DNA from: Spirochaetales bacterium
GTDB taxonomy: Bacteria; Spirochaetota; Spirochaetia; Sphaerochaetales; Sphaerochaetaceae
DNA length: 18,445 bases
Assembly: GCA_022771185.1 (NCBI GenBank)
Contig: JALFCJ010000094.1
Span: 1 to 18,445 of the forward strand
Direction: 5' to 3'
The stretch's first letter is position 1, and each line of letters opens with the position of its first letter. The notes under the pieces were generated by a model. The model searched no databases and was not told the origin of the DNA. It saw only the letters and a program-made list of their open reading frames with translations. The position numbers and the translations under genes are program-made. Of the stretch, positions 1 to 7,655 are shown piece by piece.

Positions 1-678
1 AGAGACAGAAACTTCCAGGCTATCCTCTCTCTTTGGGGTAAGATGCTTAACGTAGAGAAGGCTCAGGAAGCAAAGGTCCTCAATAATGAGAAGCTTCTTC
101 CTGTAATCCAGTCAATCGGAGCAGGCATCACCCGTTATAACGCTGGTAGCCAGAGTGAAAGCGAAGAAGATGAAGACAAAAAGAAAGAAGAGAAACTCTT
201 CGATTTGGGAAAAGTTAGATATCACAAAATCATCATCATGGCCGATGCCGATGTTGATGGAAGCCATATCAGAACGCTTCTTCTCACCTTCTTCTACAGA
301 TACATGAGACCAATTATCGAAGCTGGATACGTATATTTTGCCATGCCTCCTCTCTATAAGTTCTCAGGTCCAAGAATCTCTAAGCCTATCTATGCTTATA
401 CAGAAGAAGAGAGACCGGAGAGATTGGCGGAGGCTGTTGCTCTTACAGGTGATGTAAACAAAGTATCTGTACAGAGATATAAAGGTCTTGGAGAGATGAA
501 CCCTGATCAGCTTTGGGAGACTACTATGAATCCTGAAACAAGAATGTTGGGAAAGGTTCATCTTGCTGACGCTGAAGAGGCTGACCGTGTCTTCTCTATG
601 CTTATGGGAGAAGAAGTCGAACCAAGAAGAGAGTTTATTGAGCAGAATGCAACATATGCTCAGAACCTCGATATTTAA
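1..678 (+). CDS. gyrB: DNA gyrase subunit B, C-terminal part (5' end outside window)
   Basis: GyrB is the ATPase subunit of gyrase, the A2B2 enzyme that introduces negative supercoils. Only the last 225 residues are present; the frame is already open at base 1 (RDRNFQAIL.., the start of the Toprim region). The metal-binding Toprim motif MADADVDGSHI is encoded around 238-270. The typical C-terminal GyrB sequence QRYKGLGEMNPDQLWETT follows, ending in EFIEQNATYAQNLDI. The long insert found in E. coli GyrB is absent, as in most bacteria. A short acidic/lysine stretch (about SESEEDEDKKKEEK) lies between GITRYNAG and the RYHKIIIMADAD segment, where many GyrBs have only a few residues. gyrA follows after 11 nt, so the two are almost certainly co-transcribed. 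Identity is certain from the motifs. ParE (topoisomerase IV) is less likely because the partner is clearly GyrA. Confidence 0.97.
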   Translation, partial: RDRNFQAILSLWGKMLNVEKAQEAKVLNNEKLLPVIQSIGAGITRYNAGSQSESEEDEDKKKEEKLFDLGKVRYHKIIIMADADVDGSHIRTLLLTFFYRYMRPIIEAGYVYFAMPPLYKFSGPRISKPIYAYTEEERPERLAEAVALTGDVNKVSVQRYKGLGEMNPDQLWETTMNPETRMLGKVHLADAEEADRVFSMLMGEEVEPRREFIEQNATYAQNLDI

Positions 679-689
679 AGGAGAATGCA

Positions 690-3308
690 ATGGACGATAA
701 AGAAGATATGACAGTTGTTCCTGATACTCAGGAGACACGTCCAGGTGCAATCCTGACATATGATCTGGCAGATCAGATGAAGCGCAGCTACATCGATTAC
801 GCAATGAGTGTAATTGTATCAAGAGCTCTTCCTGATGCCAGAGATGGTCTGAAACCAGTACACAGAAGAATTCTTTATTCTATGTGGGACATGGGTATCA
901 GATATAACTCTGCAAATAAAAAGTGTGCGAGAATCGTCGGTGATGTACTTGGTAAATACCATCCGCATGGAGATGCTTCTGTCTATGATGCATTGGTACG
1001 TCTTGCACAGGATTTCTCACTAAGATATCCAGTAGTATTTCCTCAGGGAAACTTCGGTTCTATTGACGGTGATCCACCAGCTGCAATGAGATACACAGAA
1101 GCCAAAATGGCCAAAATCGGTGAAGAGATGATGGCTGATATTGGAAAAGAAACTGTGGATTTCATGTCTAACTATGATGAGTCTCTTACTGAACCTGTTG
1201 TACTTCCTGCTGCATTCCCATTCATGGTTTGCAACGGATCCAGCGGTATTGCAGTCGGTATGGCTACAAATATGGCTCCACATAACCTAAATGAGGTTGT
1301 AGAGGCTATTTGTGCCATTATTGATAACCCAGAGATATCAATTCCTGAGATTGCGGAAATAATTAAGGGTCCTGACTTTCCTTCAGCAGGTATTATTCAT
1401 GGTCGAAGAGGTATCATGGATGCCTTTACAACTGGTAAGGGAAAGGTAGTAATCAGAAGTAAGTATGAAATCTCTGAGCCAGATCCAAAGAGCAAGGACG
1501 ACATGAATAAGACTCATGTTGCAATCTACTTCACTGAACTTCCTTATCAGGTGAATAAGGCTGAACTGGTTAAGAAAATAGATGACTATAGAAAAGATGG
1601 TGTCATACCAGGAATTGCTATGGTCAAAGATCTCTCTGGAAGAGACGGTCTTAGAGTTGCAGTATATCTAAAGTCTGATGCTGTTCCAAATGTAGTATTG
1701 AATATGCTTTGGCAGCGTACTGCTCTCCAGACTAACTTCAATATCTACAACCTTGCCCTCTATAACGGTGCTCCAAAGCTCTTCAACATCAAAGACATGC
1801 TTCAGGTCTATATTGACCACAGAGAGGAAGTCATTGAGAGAAGAACAAGATATGACCTTAAGAAGGCTCAGGAAAGAGAACATATTCTCCTTGGTCTTAA
1901 GAAGGGCCTTGAGAATATCGATAGAGTTATCGAAATCATCAAAAACAGTGCTGATAACACAGTTGCTTCTCTTGAACTTCAGAAAGCCTTTGATCTTACA
2001 CAGATTCAAGCTGATGCCATCATCGACATGAAGCTTGGAAGATTGAGCCACCTTGAAACAGATAAGATTCTTGGTGAGTTAGAGGAAATCGAGAAGAGGA
2101 TTGCTGAATACAACTATATTCTCTCTGATAGAATCCATGTTCTTGAAGTCGTCAAGAAGGAAATAAGAGACATTGGTGAAAAGTACGGAGATGAAAGAAG
2201 GACTGTTATTGTTGAACAGGAACTTGATGATGCTTCTCCTGAAGATTTCATTAAGAAAGAAGATGTCGTAATCAACATTACAAAGAAAGGTTTTGCTAAG
2301 CGTCTCTCCACTACTGAGTACAAAGCAATCGGTAAGGGAGGAAAGGGAACAATCGGAGCAAAGCTTACAGATGGTGATTATATCGATCATCTCTTTATCT
2401 GTTCAAGCCATGATTTCATCACTTTTGTAACAGACAAGGGTAAGGCATACTACATTAAGGCATTTGAAATTCCTGAAAGTGGAAAGACCACTAAGGGTGC
2501 CAATATGAAGAACTTCTTGCAGCTTGAGCAGGATGAAAAGATTACTAGTGTCATTACATTCCATGAAGATGATATCAATGATGATGTATACCTCTTAATG
2601 GTTACAAAGAAAGGTGTAACTAAGAGAGTACAGATGACTCTCTTCAGAAATGCAAGAAGTAAGGGTATCAAGGCTATTCTTCTTGATGAGGGTGATGAAC
2701 TTATTGAGACAATCATGGTCAAAGATCATGACGAAGTAATGTTCATCTCTGCTTCAGGCAAGGGACTAAGAGTATCTGTAGATGACATCAGAAGCATGGG
2801 TAGAAGTGCAAGAGGTGTCAAAGCTATGAATCTCATTGGTGATGATGAAATTGTCTCTGCTGTAAAGGTTGAGGAAGGAAAGAACATTCTTCTTTTGACT
2901 GAACTAGGAAAGGGAAAGAGAACTGGCTTCGATAGCTTCTCGCTCCATGGTAGAGGAACAATGGGACAGAGAATCTACAGCCTTAATGAAGGTGATAGAC
3001 TTGTAGGCGCAACTAGTGTATCTGATGATGAAGACGTAATCCTCATCACTAAGCTTGGTCAGGTACTTAGAATTCCTGTTTCCAAGATCAGCTATCAGGG
3101 AAAGAATGCTTCTGGAGTTATCATTGCTACCTTTAAGAAAAAGAATGATAGGATTAACGCTATGGATGTCACAATTCACGAAGATATCGTTGAAGAAGAT
3201 GAATCTATGGAAGTAGAAAACAACACAGATGAAAACACTACAAATAATGAAAATGTAGCTGAAGAAACTGTAGTTGTGGAAAAAACTGAAGAAAACACTG
3301 AAGAATAA
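690..3308 (+). CDS. gyrA: DNA gyrase subunit A
   Basis: This is the DNA cleavage/rejoining and DNA-wrapping subunit of gyrase, 872 aa, normal length for the family. The ATG at 690 has AAGGAG at 678-683, overlapping the gyrB stop codon, so translation is probably coupled. The catalytic tyrosine is Y135 in AAMRYTEAKM. The quinolone-determining region reads HPHGDASVYD (91-100); residue 96, equivalent to E. coli Ser83, is alanine, and Asp100 matches Asp87. The C-terminal beta-pinwheel spans about 505-830, with repeated blade motifs (SARGVKAMNL at 706-715, KNASGVIIATF at 805-815). The GyrA-box position reads IGKGGKG (547-553), which departs from the usual QRRGGKG. The last 42 residues are a strongly acidic tail (18 Asp/Glu, one Lys), similar in kind to the tail that tunes supercoiling in E. 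coli GyrA. The neighbouring gyrB and the acidic tail support GyrA rather than ParC. Confidence 0.98.
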   Translation: MDDKEDMTVVPDTQETRPGAILTYDLADQMKRSYIDYAMSVIVSRALPDARDGLKPVHRRILYSMWDMGIRYNSANKKCARIVGDVLGKYHPHGDASVYDALVRLAQDFSLRYPVVFPQGNFGSIDGDPPAAMRYTEAKMAKIGEEMMADIGKETVDFMSNYDESLTEPVVLPAAFPFMVCNGSSGIAVGMATNMAPHNLNEVVEAICAIIDNPEISIPEIAEIIKGPDFPSAGIIHGRRGIMDAFTTGKGKVVIRSKYEISEPDPKSKDDMNKTHVAIYFTELPYQVNKAELVKKIDDYRKDGVIPGIAMVKDLSGRDGLRVAVYLKSDAVPNVVLNMLWQRTALQTNFNIYNLALYNGAPKLFNIKDMLQVYIDHREEVIERRTRYDLKKAQEREHILLGLKKGLENIDRVIEIIKNSADNTVASLELQKAFDLTQIQADAIIDMKLGRLSHLETDKILGELEEIEKRIAEYNYILSDRIHVLEVVKKEIRDIGEKYGDERRTVIVEQELDDASPEDFIKKEDVVINITKKGFAKRLSTTEYKAIGKGGKGTIGAKLTDGDYIDHLFICSSHDFITFVTDKGKAYYIKAFEIPESGKTTKGANMKNFLQLEQDEKITSVITFHEDDINDDVYLLMVTKKGVTKRVQMTLFRNARSKGIKAILLDEGDELIETIMVKDHDEVMFISASGKGLRVSVDDIRSMGRSARGVKAMNLIGDDEIVSAVKVEEGKNILLLTELGKGKRTGFDSFSLHGRGTMGQRIYSLNEGDRLVGATSVSDDEDVILITKLGQVLRIPVSKISYQGKNASGVIIATFKKKNDRINAMDVTIHEDIVEEDESMEVENNTDENTTNNENVAEETVVVEKTEENTEE

Positions 3309-3329
3309 TCAGATTTCGTCCTATTTTAA

Positions 3330-3361
3330 GCCTGAGGGGTAAAACCTTCAGGCATTTTTTT
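3330..3361 (+). terminator. Rho-independent terminator of gyrB-gyrA
   Basis: A 9-bp stem (GCCTGAGGG with CCTTCAGGC, one G-U pair) encloses a 6-nt loop and is followed by A and seven Ts. It begins 22 nt after the gyrA stop codon and ends the gyrase transcript before the AT-rich spacer. Confidence 0.9.
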
Positions 3362-3817
3362 AACCCTATATGAAATAAGCATAATCTATATGATTTAGAT
3401 TTATAAAAAATAACCTATATTATAGGGGATAAACTATCTATATGCTCAAATAAATCTGTTTCTATTTATAGTAACAATTACAAACACAATAAGATAAAGT
3501 GTTGATATAATTACTTATAAAATAAAGAATTAACTAAAATATAGATGTATAAAGTTTTACTATAAACATTTAAAATAATTTGAAAAGAGAAAAAACAAAA
3601 AAGTGGTTATATGAAAAGATATAGATATCTAAGTTTTAAGGTTGAAAGTAATGATTTTATTCTGTGTCTTTGTTTTTTATTTATGAATAATCTGCTTTTA
3701 GTATTGTTCATGTGAAAAAAATGTAGTGCATTATAAAAGAAGTAATTGATTTAATGAGGAGTGATTAAATAATAATTTGAATTGATAAAGTAGGTTCCTT
3801 TTTTTTTGATGAGTATT

Positions 3818-3833
3818 TGTTTCACGTGAAACA
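3818..3833. promoter_or_regulatory. parS: parS site 1 (ParB-binding centromere site)
   Basis: A perfect match to the bacterial parS consensus TGTTTCACGTGAAACA. It extends to an 18-bp perfect palindrome (3817-3834). ParB loads here as a CTP-dependent clamp and spreads along the DNA. The parAB genes lie about 1.2 kb to the right. Confidence 0.96.
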
Positions 3834-4158
3834 ATGAAATTTAGGGCGAATTAATAATTAAGTTTATTTGATTGATCCTTTTTTTGTGTTTTATCTGTTT
3901 TTGCATTTACGGATTGGAATCTATATGAAATATATTTAAGGTGAATGATAGTTAAGTTAATGAGATGAAATCATTTCTCTTTTAAGAAATAGAGTCGCAG
4001 AAATTTAACCTAGATTAGTTTTTGCATTTTAAGTTATTTTTAACAGTCTTAGTTTTATAAGATGTTTCTTGATTTTGAGTAGTGTTAGTTTTTTTTATTA
4101 ATATACGTTGAATAAAAATGTTACAGTTTGTGTTTTTGTTTAATATAAGATATTGGTA

Positions 4159-4174
4159 TGTTTCACGTGAAACA
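4159..4174. promoter_or_regulatory. parS: parS site 2 (ParB-binding centromere site)
   Basis: A second perfect copy of TGTTTCACGTGAAACA, 341 bp from the first. It extends to an 18-bp palindrome with different flanking bases (A on the left, T on the right), so the conserved unit is the 16-bp core rather than a longer duplicated block. Confidence 0.96.
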
Positions 4175-4352
4175 TTTGTATTACATAGTATAGACACTTT
4201 TAAATGCAGTATATAGGAGTTTTCTGGAATAGGTTAGAAAAAATAATAAATGTTTATAGAAAGAAATATTGATAATATTCATGTATTTAATCTATTTTTG
4301 TTAAACAGCTTAGTATAATAACAAAAAACCCTTAGCTGATGACTGTAATACG

Positions 4353-4364
4353 TTGTTTAAACAA
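4353..4364. repeat. 12-bp palindrome resembling parS without its core
   Basis: TTGTTTAAACAA is a perfect palindrome between parS sites 2 and 3. It equals the outer arms of parS site 1 with the central CACGTG missing. ParB recognises the central bases, so this is not expected to be a functional parS. Palindromes of this size can arise by chance in AT-rich DNA. Confidence 0.3.
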
Positions 4365-4570
4365 TATTTGGTATATTTGAAACTTGAGAACCGAAGTCGA
4401 TTAAAACAAAGATGAAGTTAGTGGAAGGTACTTTTTATGAAGCAGTATAGATTGATTCATGCTTTACATCACCTTTCTCGTTTAGATCTGAAGATTCCTT
4501 TTTTTACAGACTTGTAAAGTATTTTGATATATTTATATTATCCAGTTGAATAAAGTAGTCTTTGCCGTAA

Positions 4571-4586
4571 TGTTTCACGTGAAACA
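4571..4586. promoter_or_regulatory. parS: parS site 3 (ParB-binding centromere site)
   Basis: A third perfect copy of TGTTTCACGTGAAACA, 412 bp from site 2. It directly abuts the terminator hairpin of the minus-strand nifU-like gene and lies about 410 bp upstream of parA. Confidence 0.96.
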
Positions 4587-4616
4587 AAAATGGAAGGTTG
4601 TTAGCCTTCCAATTTT
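4587..4616 (-). terminator. Terminator of the nifU-like gene, next to parS site 3
   Basis: A 7-bp stem TGGAAGG/CCTTCCA (4591-4597, 4605-4611) with a 7-nt loop. The run of As just left of the stem gives a U-tract on the minus-strand transcript. T residues on the right side could make it work weakly on the plus strand too. It starts 25 nt past the nifU-like stop codon. Confidence 0.85.
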
Positions 4617-4636
4617 GCATGTTTTTAATGATCTAA

Positions 4637-4867
4637 TTAACAAATAAAATCATCATTAATTACAACAAGTTCTGGATCTACCGTATCTCTTAGGTATCTT
4701 TCAACACCATTCGACAAAGTAATTTGGCTCATTGGACAACCAGCGCAATGTCCATGAAGTTTAACATGTACGTTCTTTCCATCAATTCTTTCTAATGAGA
4801 TATCTCCACCATCATTCTGTAGAGAAGGCCTTATTGCTTCGATTGCTTCTTTTATTTTATCTTCCAT
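4637..4867 (-). CDS. Small NifU C-terminal-domain (Nfu-type) Fe-S protein
   Basis: A 76-aa protein made only of the NifU C-terminal domain (PF01106 type). Members bind an Fe-S cluster between two subunits and pass it to target apoproteins. Visible family signatures are LQNDGGDISL (16-25) and GHCAGCPMSQITL (39-51), whose C41-x2-C44 pair holds the cluster. A further cysteine is the very last residue (C76). The ATG has AAGGAG 7 nt upstream. A good sigma-70 promoter lies just before it, and the gene has its own terminator, so it is a single-gene unit divergent from parA. The N-terminal scaffold and ferredoxin-like domains of full NifU are absent, which is normal for stand-alone Nfu proteins. The family call is firm; which clients it serves cannot be told from sequence. 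Confidence 0.92.
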   Translation of the reverse strand: MEDKIKEAIEAIRPSLQNDGGDISLERIDGKNVHVKLHGHCAGCPMSQITLSNGVERYLRDTVDPELVVINDDFIC

Positions 4868-4887
4868 TGGATTACTCCTTCAAACTA

Positions 4888-4916
4888 AGGATAAAGCCAT
4901 ATAGAGGAAGGGTCAA
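4888..4916 (-). promoter_or_regulatory. Sigma-70-type promoter of the nifU-like gene
   Basis: Read on the minus strand: -35 TTGACC, a 17-nt spacer, -10 TATCCT. Transcription would begin about 14 nt before the ribosome binding site region of the nifU-like gene. It lies in the 126-bp divergent gap that must also hold the parA promoter, for which I see no clear match. Confidence 0.6.
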
Positions 4917-4993
4917 CATTATGAGGAAAAAGTTAATCAAACATTATTGTTTGTGTTGCTGACATCTCTTTGTTTTAGGAATATATTTATTGT

Positions 4994-5752
4994 ATGCAGA
5001 CTAGAAAGATAATCTTTTATAACCAGAAAGGTGGAGTTGGAAAGACTACTGTTGCTGTCAATTTAGGTTCAGCCTTGGCAGCAAAGGGTTTTAAAGTCTT
5101 ATTGATTGATTTTGATGCTCAAGTAAACTTAACACACTCTGTTTCCGGCGATGGTCGAAAAGCTAATATTTATCAGGTTGTTACAGGACTGGTAGATGCA
5201 AAAGATGCTGTGCAAACTACTATTTTTAAGAATTTATATCTTATTCCTGGATCTTTGGATATTGCCGGACTAGCAATAGAACTTGTTGATGAGGATAAAA
5301 GAGAGTCATTTCTTAAAAATGCTCTAAAGGATATTGAAGATGAGTATGATTATATCCTTTTGGATTGTCCTCCATCATTAGGCCTAGAAACAGTAAATGC
5401 CCTTGCTTGGTGTGATGAGGTTATTATTCCTTTGCAGTGTGAGTATCTTGCGATGGAAGGTTTAAACCTTATTATGAGAACTGTTACAAATGCAAAGAAA
5501 AGCTTTAATCCTCAAATCAAAGTATTGGGTATTCTTTTTACTATGTTTTCAAAGAGGGCTAAGTTAAATCAGGAAGTAATAGATGACATTTCTGAATATT
5601 TTCCTGATCTTGTTTTTAAGACAATTATTCCTAGAAATACTCGTTTGGCGGAAGCTCCATCTCATGGTCTTCCTATAAACTACTATGATAAGTCTTCTAA
5701 AGGTTCTAAAGCATTTGAAATGCTTGCTCAGGAGGTGATTGACCGTGGCTAA
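4994..5752 (+). CDS. parA: Chromosome partitioning ATPase ParA (Soj)
   Basis: A 252-aa ParA/MinD-type ATPase that dimerises on ATP, coats the nucleoid and moves ParB-parS complexes. The deviant Walker A motif KGGVGKTT is at 12-19 with the signature first lysine K12. The A' motif DFDAQVN is at 39-45 and Walker B ILLDCPPSLG at 121-130. The lack of an N-terminal helix-turn-helix and the size fit chromosomal Soj (type Ib-like length) rather than large plasmid ParA. The ATG is preceded by AGGA 13 nt upstream, slightly far, but an in-frame stop codon just upstream rules out longer starts. parB overlaps its end by 8 nt. The three parS sites upstream complete the system. Residue A42 and V44 in the A' motif differ from the more usual DxDPQGN but keep the key Asp and Asn. 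Confidence 0.97.
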   Translation: MQTRKIIFYNQKGGVGKTTVAVNLGSALAAKGFKVLLIDFDAQVNLTHSVSGDGRKANIYQVVTGLVDAKDAVQTTIFKNLYLIPGSLDIAGLAIELVDEDKRESFLKNALKDIEDEYDYILLDCPPSLGLETVNALAWCDEVIIPLQCEYLAMEGLNLIMRTVTNAKKSFNPQIKVLGILFTMFSKRAKLNQEVIDDISEYFPDLVFKTIIPRNTRLAEAPSHGLPINYYDKSSKGSKAFEMLAQEVIDRG

Positions 5753-6671
5753 TGAAAAGAAGAGAGGATTGGGTAAAGGTATCAGTTCTCTTATGTCTGG
5801 GTTTGATTTTGATACTCAAACAGATGACATTATTACTAAAACTATAAAAGATGAAAGAAAAGATAAGATGACTGTTGTCCAATTAGACATTGGACATGTT
5901 CGTCCTAATCCAAATCAGCCTAGAAAATTCTTTGATGAAGAAGCTCTTGAAGGATTAGCTGAATCAATAAAGAGCCAAGGAATTATTCAACCTTTGACAG
6001 TTGAAGAGATTGCTCCTGGTGAATTCTCTATTATCGCAGGTGAAAGAAGATATAGGGCTGCCAAAATAGCTGGTTTAGATAAAGTTCCTGCAATTGTTGT
6101 AAGCCTTAGTGAAGTCCAAAGAATTCAGATGTCTTTGATAGAAAATATTCAAAGAGAGAATTTGAATGCAATTGAAGAAGCTTCTGCATATCAATATTTG
6201 ATAGATCACTCTGGTTTTACACAGGAAATGGTGGCTCAGAAAGTAGGAAAAAGTAGAAGTGCAATTGCAAACTCTCTTAGACTTCTTTCTTTGAGTGATA
6301 AAATGAAAGATGATATTGTATCTGGTGCCATGAGTGCAGGCCATGCACGTGCTATTCTTTCTTTGATTAACCCTGCTGACAGGGAATTGTTGAGAGATAA
6401 AATAGTACATGAAGGTTTGTCTGTAAGGGATGCGGAGATACTTGCTGAGTCTTATAACAAGGGACATAAGCTCATTCAGAGGAAAAAGAGTACTGAAAAA
6501 GATACTGATGTAGTCAATATTGAAGAGAAATTTGTTTCAGCAGTTGGAGCCAGAGTTGAGATCAAAGGTTCCCTTGACAAGGGAAAGCTTCAGATTAAGT
6601 TTAAGAGCCAGAAAGACTTGGAGAGACTCTACGCACTTCTAAGTGGCGGTGGAGTGTTATTTGATGAATAA
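5745..6671 (+). CDS. parB: Chromosome partitioning protein ParB (Spo0J)
   Basis: ParB binds parS and, with CTP, closes into a sliding clamp that spreads and recruits condensin. I choose GTG at 5745 (308 aa): AGGAGG at 5730-5735 is 9 nt away, whereas an upstream in-frame TTG at 5739 would be only 3 nt from it. The gene overlaps parA by 8 nt, so translation is coupled. The N-terminal RGLGKGISSLM (7-17) is the ParA-activating segment with basic residues. NPNQPRKFF (55-63), GERRYRAAKIAGL (99-111) and ENIQRENLN (133-141) are the CTP-binding/clamp boxes. The parS-reading helix-turn-helix (TQEMVAQKVGKSRSAIANSL, 159-178) follows. The C-terminal dimerisation domain is about 258-308. It differs from plasmid ParBs in having all chromosomal Spo0J boxes. 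Confidence 0.96.
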   Translation: MANEKKRGLGKGISSLMSGFDFDTQTDDIITKTIKDERKDKMTVVQLDIGHVRPNPNQPRKFFDEEALEGLAESIKSQGIIQPLTVEEIAPGEFSIIAGERRYRAAKIAGLDKVPAIVVSLSEVQRIQMSLIENIQRENLNAIEEASAYQYLIDHSGFTQEMVAQKVGKSRSAIANSLRLLSLSDKMKDDIVSGAMSAGHARAILSLINPADRELLRDKIVHEGLSVRDAEILAESYNKGHKLIQRKKSTEKDTDVVNIEEKFVSAVGARVEIKGSLDKGKLQIKFKSQKDLERLYALLSGGGVLFDE

Positions 6672-6701
6672 TTTATTATAATAAAAGGAAATATACAATA
6701 T

Positions 6702-7655
6702 ATGATTGACAAAACAAAACTACCGGAAGGAATCTACGCATTAATTGAAACAAACAAAGGGGACATTCTTCTTTTTCTTGAGTATAAGAAAGTTCCTATG
6801 ACAGTCTGTAATTTCATCGGACTAGCTGAAGGTGAATTAAACTTAGAGAAAAAAGGAAAGCCATTTTATGATGGACTTACATTCCATCGTGTCATCGATA
6901 ACTTCATGATTCAGGGTGGTTGTCCAAAAGGAAATGGTACAGGCGGTCCTGGATATAGATTCCCTGATGAATTCGATTCTTCTTTAAAGCATACAGGTCC
7001 TGGTATTCTTTCAATGGCTAATGCAGGCCCTGGAACAAATGGTAGCCAGTTCTTTATTACTCATGTTCCTACACCATGGCTTGATGGAAAGCATACGGTT
7101 TTTGGTCATGTGGTAGAAGGACAGGATGTTGTAAACAAGATCCAGCAGGGAGACAAAATAAAGAAAGTCTCCATCATTCGAGTGGGCGAAGAAGCAGAGA
7201 AGTTCAGTACCACAGCTACAGATTTTGCTGAATATGTACAGGGCGTCGAGGCAAGAGAAAAGAAGAAGCTTGAAGAAGAGAAGAAGAGAGTATTGGATGA
7301 GATAAAATCTAGATATCCAAACGCTGTTAAGACTTCTTCTGGCCTTATGTATGTGGTAGATAGAGAAGGTGAAGGTGGAGCTTCTCCAAAATATGGTCAG
7401 AAAGTGACTGTACACTACCAGGGAACTCTTTTGGATGGAACAATCTTTGATTCTTCCTATTTGAGAAAAGAGCCTGCTACATTCAAAATCGGTCAGGTAA
7501 TTGATGGTTGGAATGAAGCTCTTCAGACAATGACAAAAAATGAAAAGAGAACACTTATCATTCCACCTGAACTTGGATATGGCGAGTATGGATACCCAGG
7601 GGTTATTCCTCCAAATGCATGGCTTATCTTTGAGGTAGAGCTATTGAAGTTCTGA
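6702..7655 (+). CDS. Dual-family peptidyl-prolyl isomerase: cyclophilin-FKBP fusion
   Basis: A 317-aa protein with two unrelated prolyl isomerase domains. Residues 8-165 are a cyclophilin: FHRVIDNFMIQGG (61-73) carries the catalytic arginine R63, followed by SMANAGPGTNGSQFFIT (104-120) and W126 in PWLDGKHTVFG, the residue linked to cyclosporin binding. A charged, probably helical linker (about 180-205) leads to an FKBP domain (210-317) with VTVHYQGTLLDGTIFDSS (235-252), VIDGWNEAL (266-274) and the usual C-terminal FEVELLKF. No signal peptide is seen, so it should act in the cytoplasm as a folding catalyst or chaperone. AAAGGAA lies 11 nt before the ATG. A TATAAT at 6677-6682 could be a local promoter but has a poor -35. 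It lies 30 nt after parB, and its stop codon overlaps the radA ATG. Dual immunophilins of this order (CFBP) have been described, to my recollection, in Treponema denticola. Confidence 0.95.
   Translation: MIDKTKLPEGIYALIETNKGDILLFLEYKKVPMTVCNFIGLAEGELNLEKKGKPFYDGLTFHRVIDNFMIQGGCPKGNGTGGPGYRFPDEFDSSLKHTGPGILSMANAGPGTNGSQFFITHVPTPWLDGKHTVFGHVVEGQDVVNKIQQGDKIKKVSIIRVGEEAEKFSTTATDFAEYVQGVEAREKKKLEEEKKRVLDEIKSRYPNAVKTSSGLMYVVDREGEGGASPKYGQKVTVHYQGTLLDGTIFDSSYLRKEPATFKIGQVIDGWNEALQTMTKNEKRTLIIPPELGYGEYGYPGVIPPNAWLIFEVELLKF

Larger units (their letters stand above)
3362..4570. other. Gene-free, AT-rich spacer holding the parS cluster
   Basis: About 1.2 kb without a believable coding region on either strand: open frames are short, very AT-rich and lack ribosome binding sites. 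Two perfect parS sites lie inside (3818-3833, 4159-4174) and a third abuts the right edge (4571-4586). Other structure seen by eye: the 12-mer GTTTTTGCATTT occurs twice (3897-3908, 4018-4029); pyrimidine-to-T tracts of the type TCCTTTTTTT occur near 3796, 3876 and 4496; an inverted repeat CCTATA-T-TATAGG lies at 3414-3426; and the palindrome TTGTTTAAACAA lies at 4353-4364. No perfect DnaA box (TTATNCACA on either strand) was found. The closest is TTATCCAGT near 4538. No tRNA, rRNA or CRISPR structure is visible. The region most likely acts as the chromosome's centromere; origin function is not shown. Confidence 0.75.

Noticed and set aside
4015..4197. 60-codon open frame on the minus strand in the AT-rich spacer
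   Set aside because: Composition is simply AT-rich (Asn, Thr, Lys, Ile), it runs across parS site 2, has no ribosome binding site and resembles no family I know.
3362..4570. Replication origin (oriC)
   Set aside because: The AT-richness and parS sites are suggestive, but no perfect DnaA box or box cluster is present and dnaA is not in the window.
5739..5744. TTG start for parB at 5739
   Set aside because: It lies only 3 nt after AGGAGG; GTG at 5745 has correct 9-nt spacing and begins the usual N-terminal sequence.
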